From contig JAMZAV010003132.1 of assembly GCA_024449915.1 (NCBI GenBank), positions 1 to 64,000 of the forward strand: a stretch of 64,000 bases of DNA, given 5' to 3'. Position numbers and translations under genes: made by a program. The DNA comes from Sweltsa coloradensis. Taxonomy: Eukaryota > Arthropoda > Insecta > Plecoptera > Chloroperlidae. This document shows, piece after piece, positions 12,967-22,715 of the stretch. The notes beneath the pieces are model-generated. The model was not told where the DNA came from, did not search any database, and was given only the letters and a program-made list of their open reading frames with translations. How positions within the stretch are numbered: position 1 is the first letter of the stretch; each line of letters opens with the position of its first letter.

Positions 12967-13655
12967 TTGGATGAGCGTAGCGAGCGAAGCGAAGATTCCA
13001 TTTCACTACACTGGAGAAAAAAATCCGGAATGTTTTTTTTTTCATTTTTTTCCCCTGTATTTTTGTGTGTTTGTTAACACGATTCCGGCTAAACCGATAC
13101 TCCAATTGCAATGAAATTTTATAGAGGCCTTCGAAATCTCTGAACTTAGAACTGCCACGTTTTTGAGCGCAATCGGAAAATTATTTCTCACGAAAATCGC
13201 AATTTTACGATTTTTTTTTTATTTTTAAAAAATTTCTTCGACTTATAACACCATATGCTTTATCCAATTTTAATGATTTTTTCACAGAACCTTAATTTTA
13301 TGAATTAAGATATTCGTGTGAAATTTAAACCCAACCGAAAAATTATTTCTCATGAATATGAATATCACAGAACCTAAATTTTATGAATTAATATATTCGT
13401 GTTAAATTTGAGCGCAATTGAATAATTATTTCTTATGAAAATTGCAATTTTACGATTTTTTTTCTTTTTTTAAATTACGATTAATTAAAAATTTTAAAAT
13501 TTAAGTTAATTTTTTTATTTTATTTCATTTAATAAAAAAAAAAAATCGACTCAGTAATGATTTTTTCACAGAACAACAGAAAATCTGCATGCATGCATGC
13601 ACCAATTACGCTCATCCAACAACGCGCCTGAAAAAGCATTTGCGAAGCTTCCTAG
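12967..13655 (+). mobile_element. Helentron-like element, family II (variant 3' end)
   Basis: It starts TTGGATGAGCGTAGCGAGCG. It ends CGCTCATCCAACAACGCG, then GCATTTGCGAAGCTTCCTAG, followed by T. The 3' tail differs from the 11968 and 30586 copies (AAGCTTCCTAG instead of GTTTTCCTAG) but matches the 27697 copy. It interrupts a sequence whose uninterrupted relative lies at 14283-14365 (GAAATACGACTAGTATCGC, then CTATCTAGAAGCGTAG). Confidence 0.8.
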
Positions 13656-13837
13656 TTAGATTAGATTGCTATCTAGAAGCGTAGTTGAGTACTACGTGAA
13701 ACGTGTATATTTCAACCCATATTTTCAGTTTTTCACCCAGAAGGAATTGTACCCCAATCCAATTTAGAATGTGTTGTCATGAACTTAAATCCCCCCCGAT
13801 CATGACAGTTTTTTAATTCGTAAAACTTTTCAAGATA

Positions 13838-13966
13838 ATATTTAATATGTGGGAGACCCGGGTTTGAACCCCGGTCGGAATGGATTTTTTAACTTCTGAA
13901 TTGTAATAAATATTAACAATTCCACATACAGGAGTGTTTCCTGACGAACCAAATCGAGAAACTTTT
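13838..13966 (+). mobile_element. tRNA-derived SINE
   Basis: The B-box GGTTTGAACCC (13861-13871) sits in a tRNA-like arm (GACCCGGGTTTGAACCCCGG). It is followed by TTCTGAATTGTAATAAATAT and the family tail CATACAGGAGTGTTTCCTG...AAATCGAGAAA. The same tail occurs at 23168-23205 and, diverged, at 26590-26620. The A-box half is degraded. Confidence 0.6.
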
Positions 13967-14006
13967 CATGATGACTGGGTGACACCTCGAAAACACCCCA
14001 ACTCTG

Positions 14007-14075
14007 CTTGCTGTATAAGGTGCCTGAGTGTGTAGCGCGTCGATGCTTGGCTGCAGCGCCCTAACGGGCATCTAG
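14007..14075 (+). repeat. Conserved hairpin block, copy 1
   Basis: CTTGCTGTATAAGGTGCCTG, AGTGTGTAGCGC, CTTGGCTGC and GCCCTAACGGGC follow in order. A second copy lies at 54223-54293. GCCC-TAAC-GGGC forms a short tetraloop stem. It is probably the tail of a SINE or LINE. Confidence 0.55.
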
Positions 14076-14454
14076 ATTGTAAATAACATGTTAGCAATGA
14101 ATGGTGCCTAATACAAAAAATTGTGTTTCCTAGTGATGTAGGGTCAATAAAATAATTTATCCATTTACAGAGATAAATCAACAATGAATTGTTGGCCCGT
14201 TGCTAATAGTCTAATTCATTAACCCGAGAAGTGCCAACGTCACTAATATCAACGTTGAAATCGTTGCGCGAAGTGCCAGCGTCGATTTTATCGGCCTTTT
14301 GAAATACGACTAGTATCGCTATCTAGAAGCGTAGGCCTAGTTGAATACTACGGTACGTGAAACGTGCGTTTTTCAAAAGGTCAACGTAGATGCACTTTTG
14401 GACTTCAAAATAACCAAAATTCATTGTTGAAGCCTGACATATAATATATAATTA

Positions 14455-15147
14455 CTAGGAAACGCTCAGTTGGACGCGTTGATAAGCGAGCACGTGCTAT
14501 AGCTAGACCCACAATGCACATTTTTTTAAATTTTAAAATTTGCGACGTTCGCTGTCCACAGGGCCATGTTTCCGATATTATTTATTATTGCCTAGGTATT
14601 TGGGTAAACCCGTATGTAAATCTTTAGTACTTTGTGGATAAAATCCACCGCCATCTAGAGGACCTTGACTCATTGGGAAAAATATTTAAACTCTTTGGTG
14701 ACAAATAATAGACTGCTTCCTCAAAAGTATTTTGATTACTTCTAGGTGGCAGTGCATTAGAAACTTCGCGCGTCTTTTCGTTGCCATGGCAACGTTACTT
14801 TTGTTTTGTTATAATGTAATTTCCATCTACACTACTTATCGGATCAAACTAAAATTAACATATTCGTGACCGGACGGACATTCTAAATGATTTGGCTATC
14901 TCAGATTTTGTCGCCGGTTAGTTTGAAAAAAAAACTTTCGATTAACTTTAATGTAACTTTTTAACTTTTTGAACGATTTTGCCACAAAACTAATGGCATT
15001 CAATCGAGAACAAAGCTTGCGGATGGTCAAAATTTCAACTCGATCCGAGCCTCTGTTCGAACGTTATGGCGAGACATACAAAAAAAAAAAAAAAAAAAAA
15101 ACGAGTGACAAATTTTTCCGGCAGAGTCAAATGGAAACGCTCGCTTA
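14455..15147 (-). mobile_element. Helentron-like element, family V
   Basis: The minus-strand 5' motif TTAAGCGAGCG (complement at 15138-15148) recurs inverted before the 3' tail: GCTCGCTTATCAACGCG, loop, GAGCGTTTCCTAG (complement at 14455-14492). The stem is AACGC/GCGTT. One unit of the block starting TTGCCATGGCAACGTTACTT, which is tandemly repeated in the second copy (36386-37508), is present. It includes an A-run at 15079-15100. Confidence 0.75.
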
Positions 15148-15890
15148 ATAATATATACTAAAAAATTCACTTGTATTCTTTTGTTTTTAACTCAATTTCT
15201 TTGAATTTTTGTGGGTGAAAATGTTATCATACAGGACAATAGGGCTTAGTTTATGAGAGTATAACATTGGTGGTCCATAAAGGTAATTTCATAACAAATT
15301 GCCTGTGAAATTGAAAAAAAAATCAAACAATTTTAATTCAAAATATTAAAAATCAATTTTTTTTTAAGTTTTGTTTATATCATTGCATTGTTCAGTCGTG
15401 CCAAAGATTTTGATGTATTAAACCTTATAATCGGACCATAACTTTGGCTTTAAAGTCACTTTTCACTAAAGACTACAAAATGTATGTTTTTAGCCTGGCA
15501 CTTACAAGGTTAAATGTACTAATATAGGGGCTACCCTCCACCCGGTCTAATTATTGTATTTATCTAATTTTTAAATCAGGTAAATATCTAAATTAATTAA
15601 TCACCAAATAAGATTTTTCCTAAGAAATATTGTGTGATTAATCATGATAAGACTTACTCAATGTGCTACATGTAGGCCTACATTGTTTTGTGTCGTTTAA
15701 AACATAGTAACGTTATTTGTTATGTTTTGAACCTAGACTACATAACTTATTGGAATTTTTGTTTTTATTTTTTTGCTCTAAGTCAAATATGAGGTGTAGC
15801 CCTACATCCGTTTTGGTCTTTGTGGTAGGTAGCGTACTATTTTTTTTAAATCTCTGAACAATCTAGTTTGCATTGCTCTTTTTGTTGCAG
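15148..15890. other. Intron upstream of the first recognised terminal exon
   Basis: AT-rich, with poly-A/T runs and no recognisable element ends. It closes with a pyrimidine-rich tract and CAG at 15888-15890. Confidence 0.5.
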
Positions 15891-16114
15891 ATGCTCTCTA
15901 TCTGTGGCTACCTTCCTCTCTGCAAGGTAACCTCAAGGCAACTTCTAAATTTTGGTGTGGAAAGTGTGAAAAGCACTTTTCAAATCAAAGGAATCTGTCT
16001 AGGCACATCAATTATTACTGTGGGAAAGATCCTCAATTTAAATGTCCGGTTTGCTCATTTCGTACCAAAGAAAGGGGATACATAAAAACTCACATGAAGA
16101 GACACATTTGTTAA
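15891..16114 (+). CDS. lola: lola-type alternative terminal exon A (two zinc fingers)
   Basis: Terminal coding exon of a longitudinals-lacking-like transcription factor; its zinc fingers would set DNA-binding specificity. The 3' splice site is TTGCTCTTTTTGTTGCAG ending at 15890. The exon enters with two bases completing a split codon (phase 1 intron), then 73 residues and TAA at 16112-16114. Finger 1 is C-x2-C-x12-H-x4-C (residues 22, 25, 38, 43; WCGKCEKHF...RHINYYC). The linker is GKDPQ. Finger 2 is C-x2-C-x12-H-x3-H (51, 54, 67, 71). The C2HC-then-C2H2 pair with a GK-x-PQF linker is the signature of lola isoform tails. Residues 1-20 are the isoform-specific spacer. There is no initiator ATG in frame, as expected for a 3' exon. 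The common BTB part must be spliced from upstream. An open frame starting at 15873 on this strand is out of register and spurious. Confidence 0.85.
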
Positions 16115-16250
16115 CATGTCATGTCAGTCTCCTTTAACGTCAAGATGAAGGCACTTTACTAACTGTTCTACATGTGGCTTTTGTATTGGATTTTTTTCCG
16201 TTCTCTGTGAAAGATATAAGTTTCTCTCTTTAATTAGCATACTATCTATA

Positions 16251-16260
16251 AATAAATAAA
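16251..16260 (+). other. Polyadenylation signal candidate for terminal exon A
   Basis: Overlapping AATAAATAAA lies 137 bases after the stop codon of exon A and would be compatible with transcript ending nearby. A further ATAAATAAAC is at 16471. Confidence 0.45.
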
Positions 16261-16569
16261 CTATGCTATGGTCATTGTACCCCTTAATGGCAGTATCATC
16301 AAGGGATGGAGCATTACACAACATGTAGGCCCATGTGTTCCCTCGAAACAAGTTGCTTTGTAGCTACTGAGAATCAATGTTCCACAACACAATTTTTAGA
16401 CTCGTGTGTTATCTGTTGTTAATTAATATGCTATTACATTTACATACACAATCATGTTCACCACGTACTAATAAATAAACAAATTGTTATTATCATATTA
16501 TTAGACATTTATTTATTTACAAGTGTGCCTATTTATCATAAATATAATATCATAAACCAGCTGTTTAGT

Positions 16570-16927
16570 CGTTGTCGCTCAGCCGGTTCCCACTCTAACA
16601 CCGAAGTTAAGCAGCCTTGGATTTGGTCAGGGGCAGAGTGGTTGTCCGCTCTCCTCTGAAACTCACGTATACCGCTGGTAGAGCAGATGGAGGGTTCGAG
16701 AGCAAGTGTAACGGCTTCGTTCTCCTCGACGTCTGCTCGGCAGTCTGGGTTAAGTGGAGGAACCTATATGACTGTCAAGGTGACACCATTCTTTCGGATA
16801 GGACTTAATGCCGTTATTCCCCTGGTACTTTTAGAAAGGAGTAGGCTACATGTCGGTATCAGGTTTCCCCTCCTACCTTCTCTATTACATTTGCACTAGT
16901 GGATTACAATATCCGTTGCAAATAGTA
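16570..16927 (+). mobile_element. 5S rRNA-headed SINE (SINE3-like)
   Basis: The segment AACACCGAAGTTAAGCAGCC TTGG (16597-16620), continuing ATTTGGTCAG, matches the internal promoter region of 5S rRNA. It is only a part of a 5S gene and runs into an unrelated tRNA-like stretch (GCAGAGTGGTTGTCCGCTC; GGTTCGAG at 16692). A body with GGACTTAATGCCGTTATTCC, reminiscent of conserved SINE cores, follows. The tail is ATTTGCACTAGTGGATTACA...TTGCAAAT (ending 16925), shared with 4771-4803. A functional 5S gene is excluded by the missing 3' half. Confidence 0.55.
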
Positions 16928-17929
16928 GGCTTAATAGAAAATTAAAAAAATAATAAATACAATGTAAGACTTTAAGGGGTTTCTGTTCTGTCTGTGTGGA
17001 AACAAACATTTGTGAGGTGAAGTTAGTGTGTTTTGAATACTATTTATTAAAAGTCATTTAAAAAAATGTGTTGTTAAATAAAGGTGAATGCTAATTTTAC
17101 GGGTCAGAGAGACCTTCATAATCTTGGCCACAGAAGTTATTACTGTCATAGCAGTGGGCAGACAGAATCTGTGGTTCCCAGTTCCCTTCCTACCTTGTTT
17201 AGTTAAATAACATTGTTAGGCCTACACTTCCTATGGTACCTTCATTGTTTACAAATTGATACAATTTAACATTATGTAGGTAGGGTACTTGAGTGCAATT
17301 GGTCCTAAGCCAGGTAACAATAAAAAATCAACTTTTGATTTTTAACTTAATACATTATGCCACATTCAAGTGGTTGATGTGGTTCACCTGAAAATATTAG
17401 GTACAATGTGCCGCTATTGCCTTTTCCCCAACATTGATTATGTATATCACGCGGCAATTTCAAAGCCCTTCGGATGAAAGCTTGTTGGTTCCAGCCGATT
17501 GCAGAGTGTGCTATATGCCTTGAATTGGCCTCAAAGCTCTTCCGATCAACTCGCTCTCAGAAGTGACTTGGTGAGAACCAGACCGCCTGGGCTATGTGAT
17601 ATATAGGTACCACTTGACAGCGGCTTCGTGATTCGTGTGCATCCACCGTGGCAGAGGAAAGTACTCTGCACTTAGCAACCGGCTTGGAAGAACGCGCTTC
17701 GTAGTGACGTGCACGTGATATATGGGCGGGAGATCTCAAATCGAATTCGTTGAAGGAGTTTTCAACCAAGGCGGGCGTGATATACGTAGTCATGGTCAGT
17801 ATTGTATTGAGAGTTGCAAGCGAGCTAATTTCTTGTTGTAATCATTCACAACTGAAGTTGTATAGTATTTAGTAGGTCAGTTCAAATGTAGCAGAATCAT
17901 TGCAGTCTTTTCTAATCTATTCAGATCTA
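16928..17929. other. Intronic sequence, possible weak inverted-repeat element
   Basis: Around 17445 and 17775 the words TATATCACGC and GCGTGATATA face each other around a relatively GC-rich interior that repeats GTGATATA. No target duplication was found. No exon is supported. Confidence 0.3.
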
Positions 17930-17959
17930 TAACGCAGCAACAATCCAGAAGTTATTAAT

Positions 17960-18085
17960 TTAACCGTCATGGTAGCTTAGGGGTAAACACCCGACCGGCA
18001 ATTGGAAGACCGGGGTTTCATACACTTCTGAGATGGATTTTGTAATTTCTGGGTTGATTTCCGTATAGTGATGACTGGTATTGCA
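17960..18085 (+). mobile_element. tRNA-derived SINE
   Basis: The A-box region ATGGTAGCTTAGGGGTAAAC leads into CCGACCGGCAATTGGAAGACCGG and a diverged B-box GGTTTCATAC. ATTTTGTAATTTCTGG and a degraded tail follow. Its closest relatives here are at 26452-26625 (+) and 22225-22292 (-). Confidence 0.6.
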
Positions 18086-18147
18086 ATGTCTATAATAGCA
18101 CTGCTGGGGGTAAGTTCACAAGGAATGTGACTCCACTCTCCAGTTCT

Positions 18148-18778
18148 TTAAAACCCTCCGTCACTTGCGCGGAATTTCTTAACACCATCCCTCGCGTAGG
18201 GTTTCTCAAACCCCAAACTACTTTGGGCTGTAATTAGTGCAGTAGGATGTTTTGGATTTTTCTGTCTGTGCTCATATGATTTGTGGAACTACTAAGTAAG
18301 TGGTTGTTACTGGGAGGGCAGTGAAAAAAATGCCAATGAACATTTCTGTATGAAATATTTTTTTACTTTATTTTTCAGATTTAAAAAATGGACATTTTCA
18401 AAATATTTAAAACAGGTGTCAAAATAATGTAATTTTAAGTTTTGTTTCACACTTTAGTAACAAACATGAACCAGTTAGTAAATTGCAAGAAGAATTTTTC
18501 CAAAATTTCAAAATTTAAGCCAAAATAGCATTGAGTTTCTGTATGCAGTTACTGTAACGTGATCACTCGCGTGGGGTTTCAGCAATGCCAGCCATGTTCA
18601 GACCATTAATATAACAACACTAAAAGCCCTAATGATTAGAGGTTTACAAATTTCGCTAACAGATAGAGTGACTAGAAGGTACTGAGAATCTAGAGTCGGT
18701 AAAACAGTCCGATGCAGAGAAACGGAGTCAAATGTAGACCCTGGGGTTTGTAGAGCCCCACGCAAGACCGAGGGTTAA
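18148..18778. mobile_element. TTAA-flanked element, piggyBac-type
   Basis: TTAA at 18148-18151 is followed by AACCCTCCGTCACTTGCGCGG. The right side ends CCACGCAAGACCGAGGG before TTAA at 18775-18778. Inverted ends starting CCCT and TTAA duplication fit piggyBac-type elements. About 620 bp, with no transposase. An internal GCGTGGGGTTTCAG (18571) repeats part of the right end. Confidence 0.5.
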
Positions 18779-19177
18779 CCAACTTTAATACCTAGTTGTT
18801 GTGGAGTATGGCAATAGTACTGGCGGATAGGCCGTCCAGACCACATGGGCACAAAACTCTTTTTTAGTTTTCTTTTTGTATACCGTAGTTAAAGCATTGT
18901 AATGGGCCGGCTTTAGGTTTCCAGTAGATCAGTAGTTCCCAAGCTGTGCTAGGCAAACCTCTGCAGTATGCTGAGAATCCATCAAAGTTAAAATGTAGCC
19001 TTCGAAGAGGCTCCTTGCAACACCCAACTACAACAAAATAATTTAACTGAAGGACAAATAAACAAAGCCATGGGGTGTTTCAAGGGGCACATTCATATAA
19101 ACTTGCAAATGTTTGTAGTTTATAGGTGTAGGCTTATTTCAATTAAACAAAAATGTACCCAAAAAAAATTTGAATCC

Positions 19178-19676
19178 TAAGGGTGTGTCTGAATTATGGT
19201 CCAAGTCCAGGTGTAGGTCCAAGTCCAACTCAATGTTAAAGTCCTATACTATCCTACAGTAGAGCTACCTGACGGGCAAAGTCAACACTACCTAAAGTTA
19301 GGTTAGGTGTTCATTCGAGAGTCCTTTGTAAAGTATTTGTTTATTAAAAGTATTTGTACATCTAGTAAAACCAATTAAATACGTGATAAAAACAAACTAA
19401 ACTTAAATGTTTACTTTATTTAACAATGCATTCATTTGTTGTTTCTCTCATTGTCGCGGACGGCCATTTTGAATCGGACCTAAAACGAGTGTACACTTTC
19501 GATTGCTCGATCTATTTGTCGACTTCAAGAATGAACCTAGACTTAGATTTTTCAGACAGTACTTCATACGCCATCGACAGATAATCAGTACCTAATTACG
19601 TTGTTGGACGTGGACTTAATTTGGACCTAGACCTGGACCTGGACCTAGACTTTGAATAATTTTCAGACACACCCTT
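19178..19676. mobile_element. TA-flanked inverted-repeat element
   Basis: Ends AAGGGTGTGTCTGAA and TTCAGACACACCCTT face each other, with TA on both outer sides. The interior has an inverted pair of GGTCCAAGTCC-like and GGACCT-rich blocks, including four GGACCTAG/GGACCTGG units at 19621-19650. Length about 500 bp, non-coding. TA duplication suggests Tc1/mariner or a similar superfamily. Confidence 0.6.
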
Positions 19677-19808
19677 AGAAGAGATTAAGTGGCCTGCATA
19701 CCCTATGTCATCACTACTAAGTATGCATTGGATGTGAGGGTAGTTGGAAGGGTGCCTCTGGAGATACTTTATAGTACGCTTACTTCTAGCTTGTTGCAGA
19801 TGAGGTAA

Positions 19809-20685
19809 ACCTGGGACCCAAGTTTTGGAAAATGCGGTTGCAGCCACAAGCCACCGTCAAAACGTAATCCTATCCCACCTCATTTCGGTGACTTGAGTAA
19901 AATGCAAGTTTTGAAATCAAAACGTACGTTGTGGGATAAATGGGTGTTGCTGTTAGTCATCGTTGCAATAATTGCAACGATTAATTAATTGTAAAACAGT
20001 TTTCCAAATCTTCCATAATTTCATTAATTTTGTAAACATTCTTCGGAGTCCTCCCCAACTACCACTACAATTGTGTCGTCGACAAAAAGTACAACAGTAG
20101 AATCTTTCGGAACAATTATTGTTCCGAAAGAGTCTAAGCTTTGTGAATGTAAAACATCCCCCAACCAATCAGAAATGCGTATTATTACGTCTTGCGCCCT
20201 AGCGCTAGAAATAAGAACCAAAGTGCAAAACATTGCCTACGATTACGATGGCTGTCATTGGTGTATAGAATGTCGATTCTCGAGTATAATGATACATAGT
20301 AAGCGTATTTCTAAACAAATGGGTAATACTACATGATATACAAAAATAACGGTTCAGCATAAATATCCATTATTACTTTCTAACAATGTGAACTAACGAA
20401 TGACAAATAATAAATCAAAGTCACGGCCTTCTAAAATGAAAGCATACATTTCCTTGAATTATTAAAAGATGCGTAAGTGAATCATAGGGGCGATGACATA
20501 TATCACTAATGATCAAACCACGAGCTTTTCGGCCGTGGGTGGAAACGTACGTTTCAAAACGTGTGTTATAATTTCAAAACTTGCATTTGGTTCAAAACGT
20601 ACGTTTTGGTAGTCACGTGACCCTCCAAGTCACTCGTTTTCAGAGGTGACTGCAAATGTAAGTTTTCAAAACTTGGGTCCCTGGT
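19809..20685. mobile_element. Inverted-repeat element with GGGACCCAAGTTTTG ends
   Basis: ACCTGGGACCCAAGTTTTGG on the left is complemented by CAAAACTTGGGTCCCTGGT on the right. Inner arms also correspond (GGTGACTTGAG against CTCCAAGTCACTC; AAAACGTACGTT in both). An internal perfect hairpin CTTTCGGAACAAT-T-ATTGTTCCGAAAG lies at 20104-20130. AAAACGTTTTGA-type words shared with 1015-1105 and 4010-4150 suggest older relatives there. Confidence 0.55.
20024..20233 (-). pseudogene. Possible reverse-transcriptase scrap
   Basis: A 69-codon minus-strand frame includes VLFVDDTIVVVVGEDSEE, which resembles the F/Y-x-DD catalytic block of LINE reverse transcriptases, and reads on past its end with INEIMEDL-like sequence after a frame change. 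The frame overlaps the 20104-20130 hairpin and lies inside an inverted-repeat element, so the resemblance may be chance. Low confidence. Confidence 0.25.
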
Positions 20686-21069
20686 GTTGGAGCTTGTCAG
20701 CCTAGTTTAATAAGACAAATTTGTAAAAATAACTATGTCTTCTCTCTCTAATTCACTGCTGTGCAATTATTTGCTTCTTGCTTCTTATTATTATGTTGTG
20801 GTTAGTCAATTTTATTGTGTTTTACGTGTCCCATGACTTCGCAGGTAGGCCAGTGTAGGGTTTTATGGACATGTCCATACCCTCTTTAGCCTGTTGTTAA
20901 AATGGAGTTGCATGAACTTATTGACATTGCAATTGTGTTTTATGTTTTCTTAACTATCAGAAAATAAATACTTGTATCATTGGCATGTGCAGCTCTTCCT
21001 GATATGATATTATTAATGTGTTATATAAAAGATATATCCACACAACATTACAGAATGCTCTTGTTTCAG

Positions 21070-21335
21070 CTGCATTCCAATGGTTTCCTCAAGTTCCTAG
21101 TACTAGCACTTGTGAAGGGAATCAATTGTCATCAACATTGCGGTATTGTGCCACTTGTGGGAAGTCTTTCTCCCGAAGAGACACTTACAACAGACATGTG
21201 AAATATGAATGCGGAAAGGACCATGCATCATACAGATGCTTAAACTGTGCTAAATCCTACAGACGAAAAAGGTCATGCCAAGCTCATGCCAGAAAGTGTA
21301 CGGGTATAACTAAAAAATATAGGCCTACTAATTGA
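21070..21335 (+). CDS. lola: lola-type alternative terminal exon B (two C2HC fingers)
   Basis: Terminal zinc-finger exon of the same gene as exon A. The acceptor is GCTCTTGTTTCAG (ending 21069). An alternative AG at 21053 is rejected because it gives another phase. Two bases complete a split codon, then 87 residues and TGA-class termination at 21333-21335. Finger 1 is C-x2-C-x12-H-x4-C (26, 29, 42, 47; YCATCGKSF...HVKYEC). The linker is GKDHASYR. Finger 2 is C-x2-C-x12-H-x3-C (56, 59, 72, 76), so it also ends in cysteine rather than histidine. The tail is 11 residues, basic. The second finger with C2HC and H-x3-C spacing is unusual against the other three exons and may bind zinc less typically. 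The open frame extends upstream to an ATG at 21018, but this lies before the acceptor and is intronic. Confidence 0.85.
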
Positions 21336-21410
21336 AAATATTGATAATACTAGTGGCTATTTTTTGTACACCTGTAACTGTAACATTACAAGATTTGAAT
21401 TCCTTCTCAA

Positions 21411-21475
21411 CCGGTTATCGAACCCGGGTCTCGCGATACACGACTTAACCCCCTTCAGTCCCGAATTAAATTGGC
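21411..21475 (-). mobile_element. tRNA-like SINE head
   Basis: Read on the minus strand, a tRNA-like arm has the B-box GTTCGATAACC after GAGACCCGG, and upstream of it GGGGTTAAGTCGTG as the A-box side. It is similar in layout to the 22225-22292 copy. No tail is recognisable. Confidence 0.45.
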
Positions 21476-21495
21476 ATAAATTAAGTAGTAATTTT

Positions 21496-22141
21496 ATGGC
21501 GTTTTCCACTGGGCCACACTGAGTGCGACGTCAGTGCGCACTGAAACGTCACGGTCACGTAATGCATGGCACCAGTGCTGCCCTGAGTGCAACTGTCAGT
21601 GGAATAGGATTATCTTTTCAGTGCATAATATTGAGTAGCAATCCTCACTATCAACATGTCTTCATACGCTTTCGAAGCAATTGTGGTGGATGAGAATGGG
21701 GAAGAAGTCGAAAGCAATGGCCAATGCATATTATAGCTGTTCCCAACTGGACTGAACAGTAAACAATAAACATAACCTCAAACTAAAATGTTATGCAAAT
21801 CTACCTCTATGTCAGAATACATGTGGACAACATCTTCTACGTAGTTTGTGATTTCTCTGAGACAATTCTGATCTTGAATTGATCAACTCATCGTCGCTGC
21901 TATCCAACGAAAAGTCGATCAAATCTAACAACACAACCAAATTTCGCGGGTCTACGGTTGCACTGGAAAGATAGCCCTGACCCTCGGAGTCAGTGCGGCT
22001 CAGTGCGCACTGCGAGTGCACGGAGCGAGTGCAGTTCGCCCAGTGAAATACGATATTTTTGCACAAGTGCGATTTTCAGCTACCAGTGGAATATGCTACT
22101 TGCACTCAGTGCGCATCAGTGCGGCCAGTGGAAAACGCCAT
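21496..22141. mobile_element. Inverted-repeat element, PIF/Harbinger-like
   Basis: Ends ATGGCGTTTTCCACTGGGCC and GGCCAGTGGAAAACGCCAT are inverted over about 19 bp, followed inwards by many CAGTGCGCACTGA-type words. Immediate flanks are TTA (left) and TCA (right), one mismatch from a 3-bp TWA-type duplication. A minus-strand frame at 21812-22066 contains acidic DSSDDELIN followed by basic KLRRRCC, resembling the N-terminal region before the nuclease in Harbinger transposases. The catalytic part is missing. Confidence 0.55.
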
Positions 22142-22224
22142 CAATTAATTAAATGTAATTCCAAATTTTTAAATTAGATTTGAATTTTATGTAGACCTAA
22201 ATCAATACAGAAATTTAAAATAAA

Positions 22225-22292
22225 ATCCATCTCAGCGGGGTATCGAACCCCGGTCTCTCGATTGCCGGTCAAGTGTTTTACCCCTTCGGAGT
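22225..22292 (-). mobile_element. tRNA-derived SINE head
   Basis: On the minus strand: GGGGTAAAACACTTGACCGG, CAATCGAGAGACCGG, then the B-box GGTTCGATACC and CCGCTGAGATGGATTTTATT. This is the best-preserved tRNA-like cloverleaf in the window (T-arm CCGGGGTTCGATACCCCG), but there is no discriminator or terminator run of a real tRNA gene. Confidence 0.65.
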
Positions 22293-22294
22293 TT

Positions 22295-22705
22295 CAAAAT
22301 TTTTTTACTCACATTTTTAATGAATTTTGGGAAATTTTGGATTTTGAATAAAAGTTCTAATTTAAGTTAAAATAGGCTATAAATTTGATGCCCATTCCTA
22401 AAACTAGTTTTTTTTCCCCTTAATTTTTTGCAAATTTTATTTTTTTGTATCTCAAATAATAGGTACCAATACTAGAAATATATTACTTTTCTGGGACAAA
22501 CCCTATTTTTTCTATTTTTACCCTTTTGTGCAAATGTGTATTTTCAAACATTTCAAAAAAAGGCCACTTTTTGTCCCATTGATATGGGGGAAAAATATAT
22601 TTATAATTTATTCACCAAAATAAAAATAAAAAATTGAGGTCAAATTGGAAAACTTATTTACCCGGATTTAAATTTTAAATTTGATATATTCATTTTGGAC
22701 ACAGG
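22295..22705 (+). repeat. Second copy of the 42702-43200 element interior
   Basis: Blocks match in order: GGGAAATTTTGGATTTTGAA, TTTTTTTGTATCTCAAATA, AATACTAGAAATAT, CACTTTTTGTCC and TTTACCCGGAT. The terminal TTAA ends of the other copy are not preserved here. Confidence 0.7.
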
Positions 22706-22715
22706 GCCTGAAGAG

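Noticed and set aside
15873..16085. 70-codon plus-strand frame overlapping exon A
   Set aside because: It is a different reading frame without zinc-finger spacing; the finger frame is 15891-16114.
16597..16630. Functional 5S rRNA gene
   Set aside because: Only the central internal-promoter part matches; both ends are replaced by SINE-like sequence.
21018..21069. In-frame ATG and 17 codons upstream of exon B as a gene start
   Set aside because: They lie before a strong acceptor, and all four related exons enter in the same phase from an acceptor; the ATG is intronic.
22225..22292. Functional tRNA gene (minus strand)
   Set aside because: The acceptor stem does not close and a SINE body follows; similar heads occur elsewhere in SINE context.
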